Part shown: positions 5,677 through 5,750 of the stretch, piece by piece
Layout: each line of letters begins with the position of its first letter
Position numbering within the stretch: position 1 is the stretch's first letter
Assembly (NCBI GenBank): GCA_009774055.1
Contig: VSNB01000202.1
Coordinates: 1 to 5,750 of the forward strand
Source of the DNA: Clostridiales bacterium
GTDB lineage: Bacteria > Bacillota > Clostridia > Oscillospirales > Oscillospiraceae
DNA: 5,750 nucleotides
Reading direction: 5' to 3'
Notes under the pieces: generated by a model
The model's database searches: none
Seen by the model: the letters and a program-made list of their open reading frames with translations, nothing else
Told to the model about the DNA's origin: nothing
Position numbers and translations under genes: made by a program

Positions 5677-5750
5677 ATGGCTGAACGAGTCGATTGTTTA
5701 TATCGCGTTTCCACAACCAAACAGGTTGACCACGATGAGCAGAATCAGGC
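5677..5750 (+). CDS. Serine site-specific recombinase, N-terminal fragment (runs off the window)
   Basis: Only the first 24 codons are present, reading MAERVDCLYRVSTTKQVDHD and on. YRVSTxxQ is the signature around the catalytic serine of resolvase/invertase-type recombinases (here S12 in RVST), the residue that attacks DNA during strand exchange. The sequence continues past the window edge, so size and subclass are unknown; large serine recombinases (TnpX-like) are typical of clostridial integrative elements. The ATG at 5677 has GAGAGGA at 5661-5667 in suitable position. An in-frame ATG at 5659 would add six residues but has a weaker upstream site. It probably mobilises the element this window belongs to. 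Confidence 0.85.
   Translation, partial: MAERVDCLYRVSTTKQVDHDEQNQ

Noticed and set aside
1..5750. CRISPR array, tRNA or rRNA genes
   Set aside because: No regularly spaced repeats and no cloverleaf or rRNA-like sequence were seen on either strand. The DinG-like helicase alone does not indicate a type IV CRISPR system.

Overview
The window looks like part of a mobile element or genomic island from a gut Clostridia-type Firmicute (Oscillospiraceae/Lachnospiraceae-like). The grounds are strong AGGAGG-type ribosome binding sites, TTGACA/TATAAT-type promoters, a GC-rich backbone, and gene families common in clostridial integrative elements. The species cannot be told from the sequence.

Layout. 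Bases 1-126 hold a short leader with a possible 14-codon ORF. Bases 127-2055 (+) encode a DinG/XPD-type superfamily 2 DNA helicase with an apparent Fe-S cysteine set. A 60-residue protein, possibly TnpW-like, overlaps its stop by ATGA (2052-2234, +). A separate promoter then drives a HipA/CtkA-like kinase (2321-3502, +). Directly after its stop codon sits a complete insertion sequence of the IS1595 (ISXO2-like transposase) group at 3510-4497. It has 24-bp terminal inverted repeats (22/24 identical), a 291-codon transposase on the minus strand, and an 8-bp target duplication ATAAAAAA. The IS separates the kinase gene from a strong hairpin at 4507-4560. About 200 bp without a convincing gene follow. 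Then an AT-richer minus-strand gene (4757-5449) encodes a protein resembling the Ymh/TIGR02391 family, with an RNPAAH motif like that of HEPN proteins. The window ends in the first 24 codons of a serine site-specific recombinase (5677 onward, +).

How the parts fit. The helicase, the small coupled gene and the serine recombinase look like backbone functions of an integrative element. The HipA-like kinase and the Ymh/HEPN-like protein each have their own promoter, differ in base composition and orientation, and lie between the small gene and the recombinase. That arrangement suggests a cargo site holding toxin-like or defence-like genes. The IS is a later, cleanly marked insertion into that cargo. 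The cargo interpretation is inference; the IS boundaries, promoters and start sites are read directly from the sequence.
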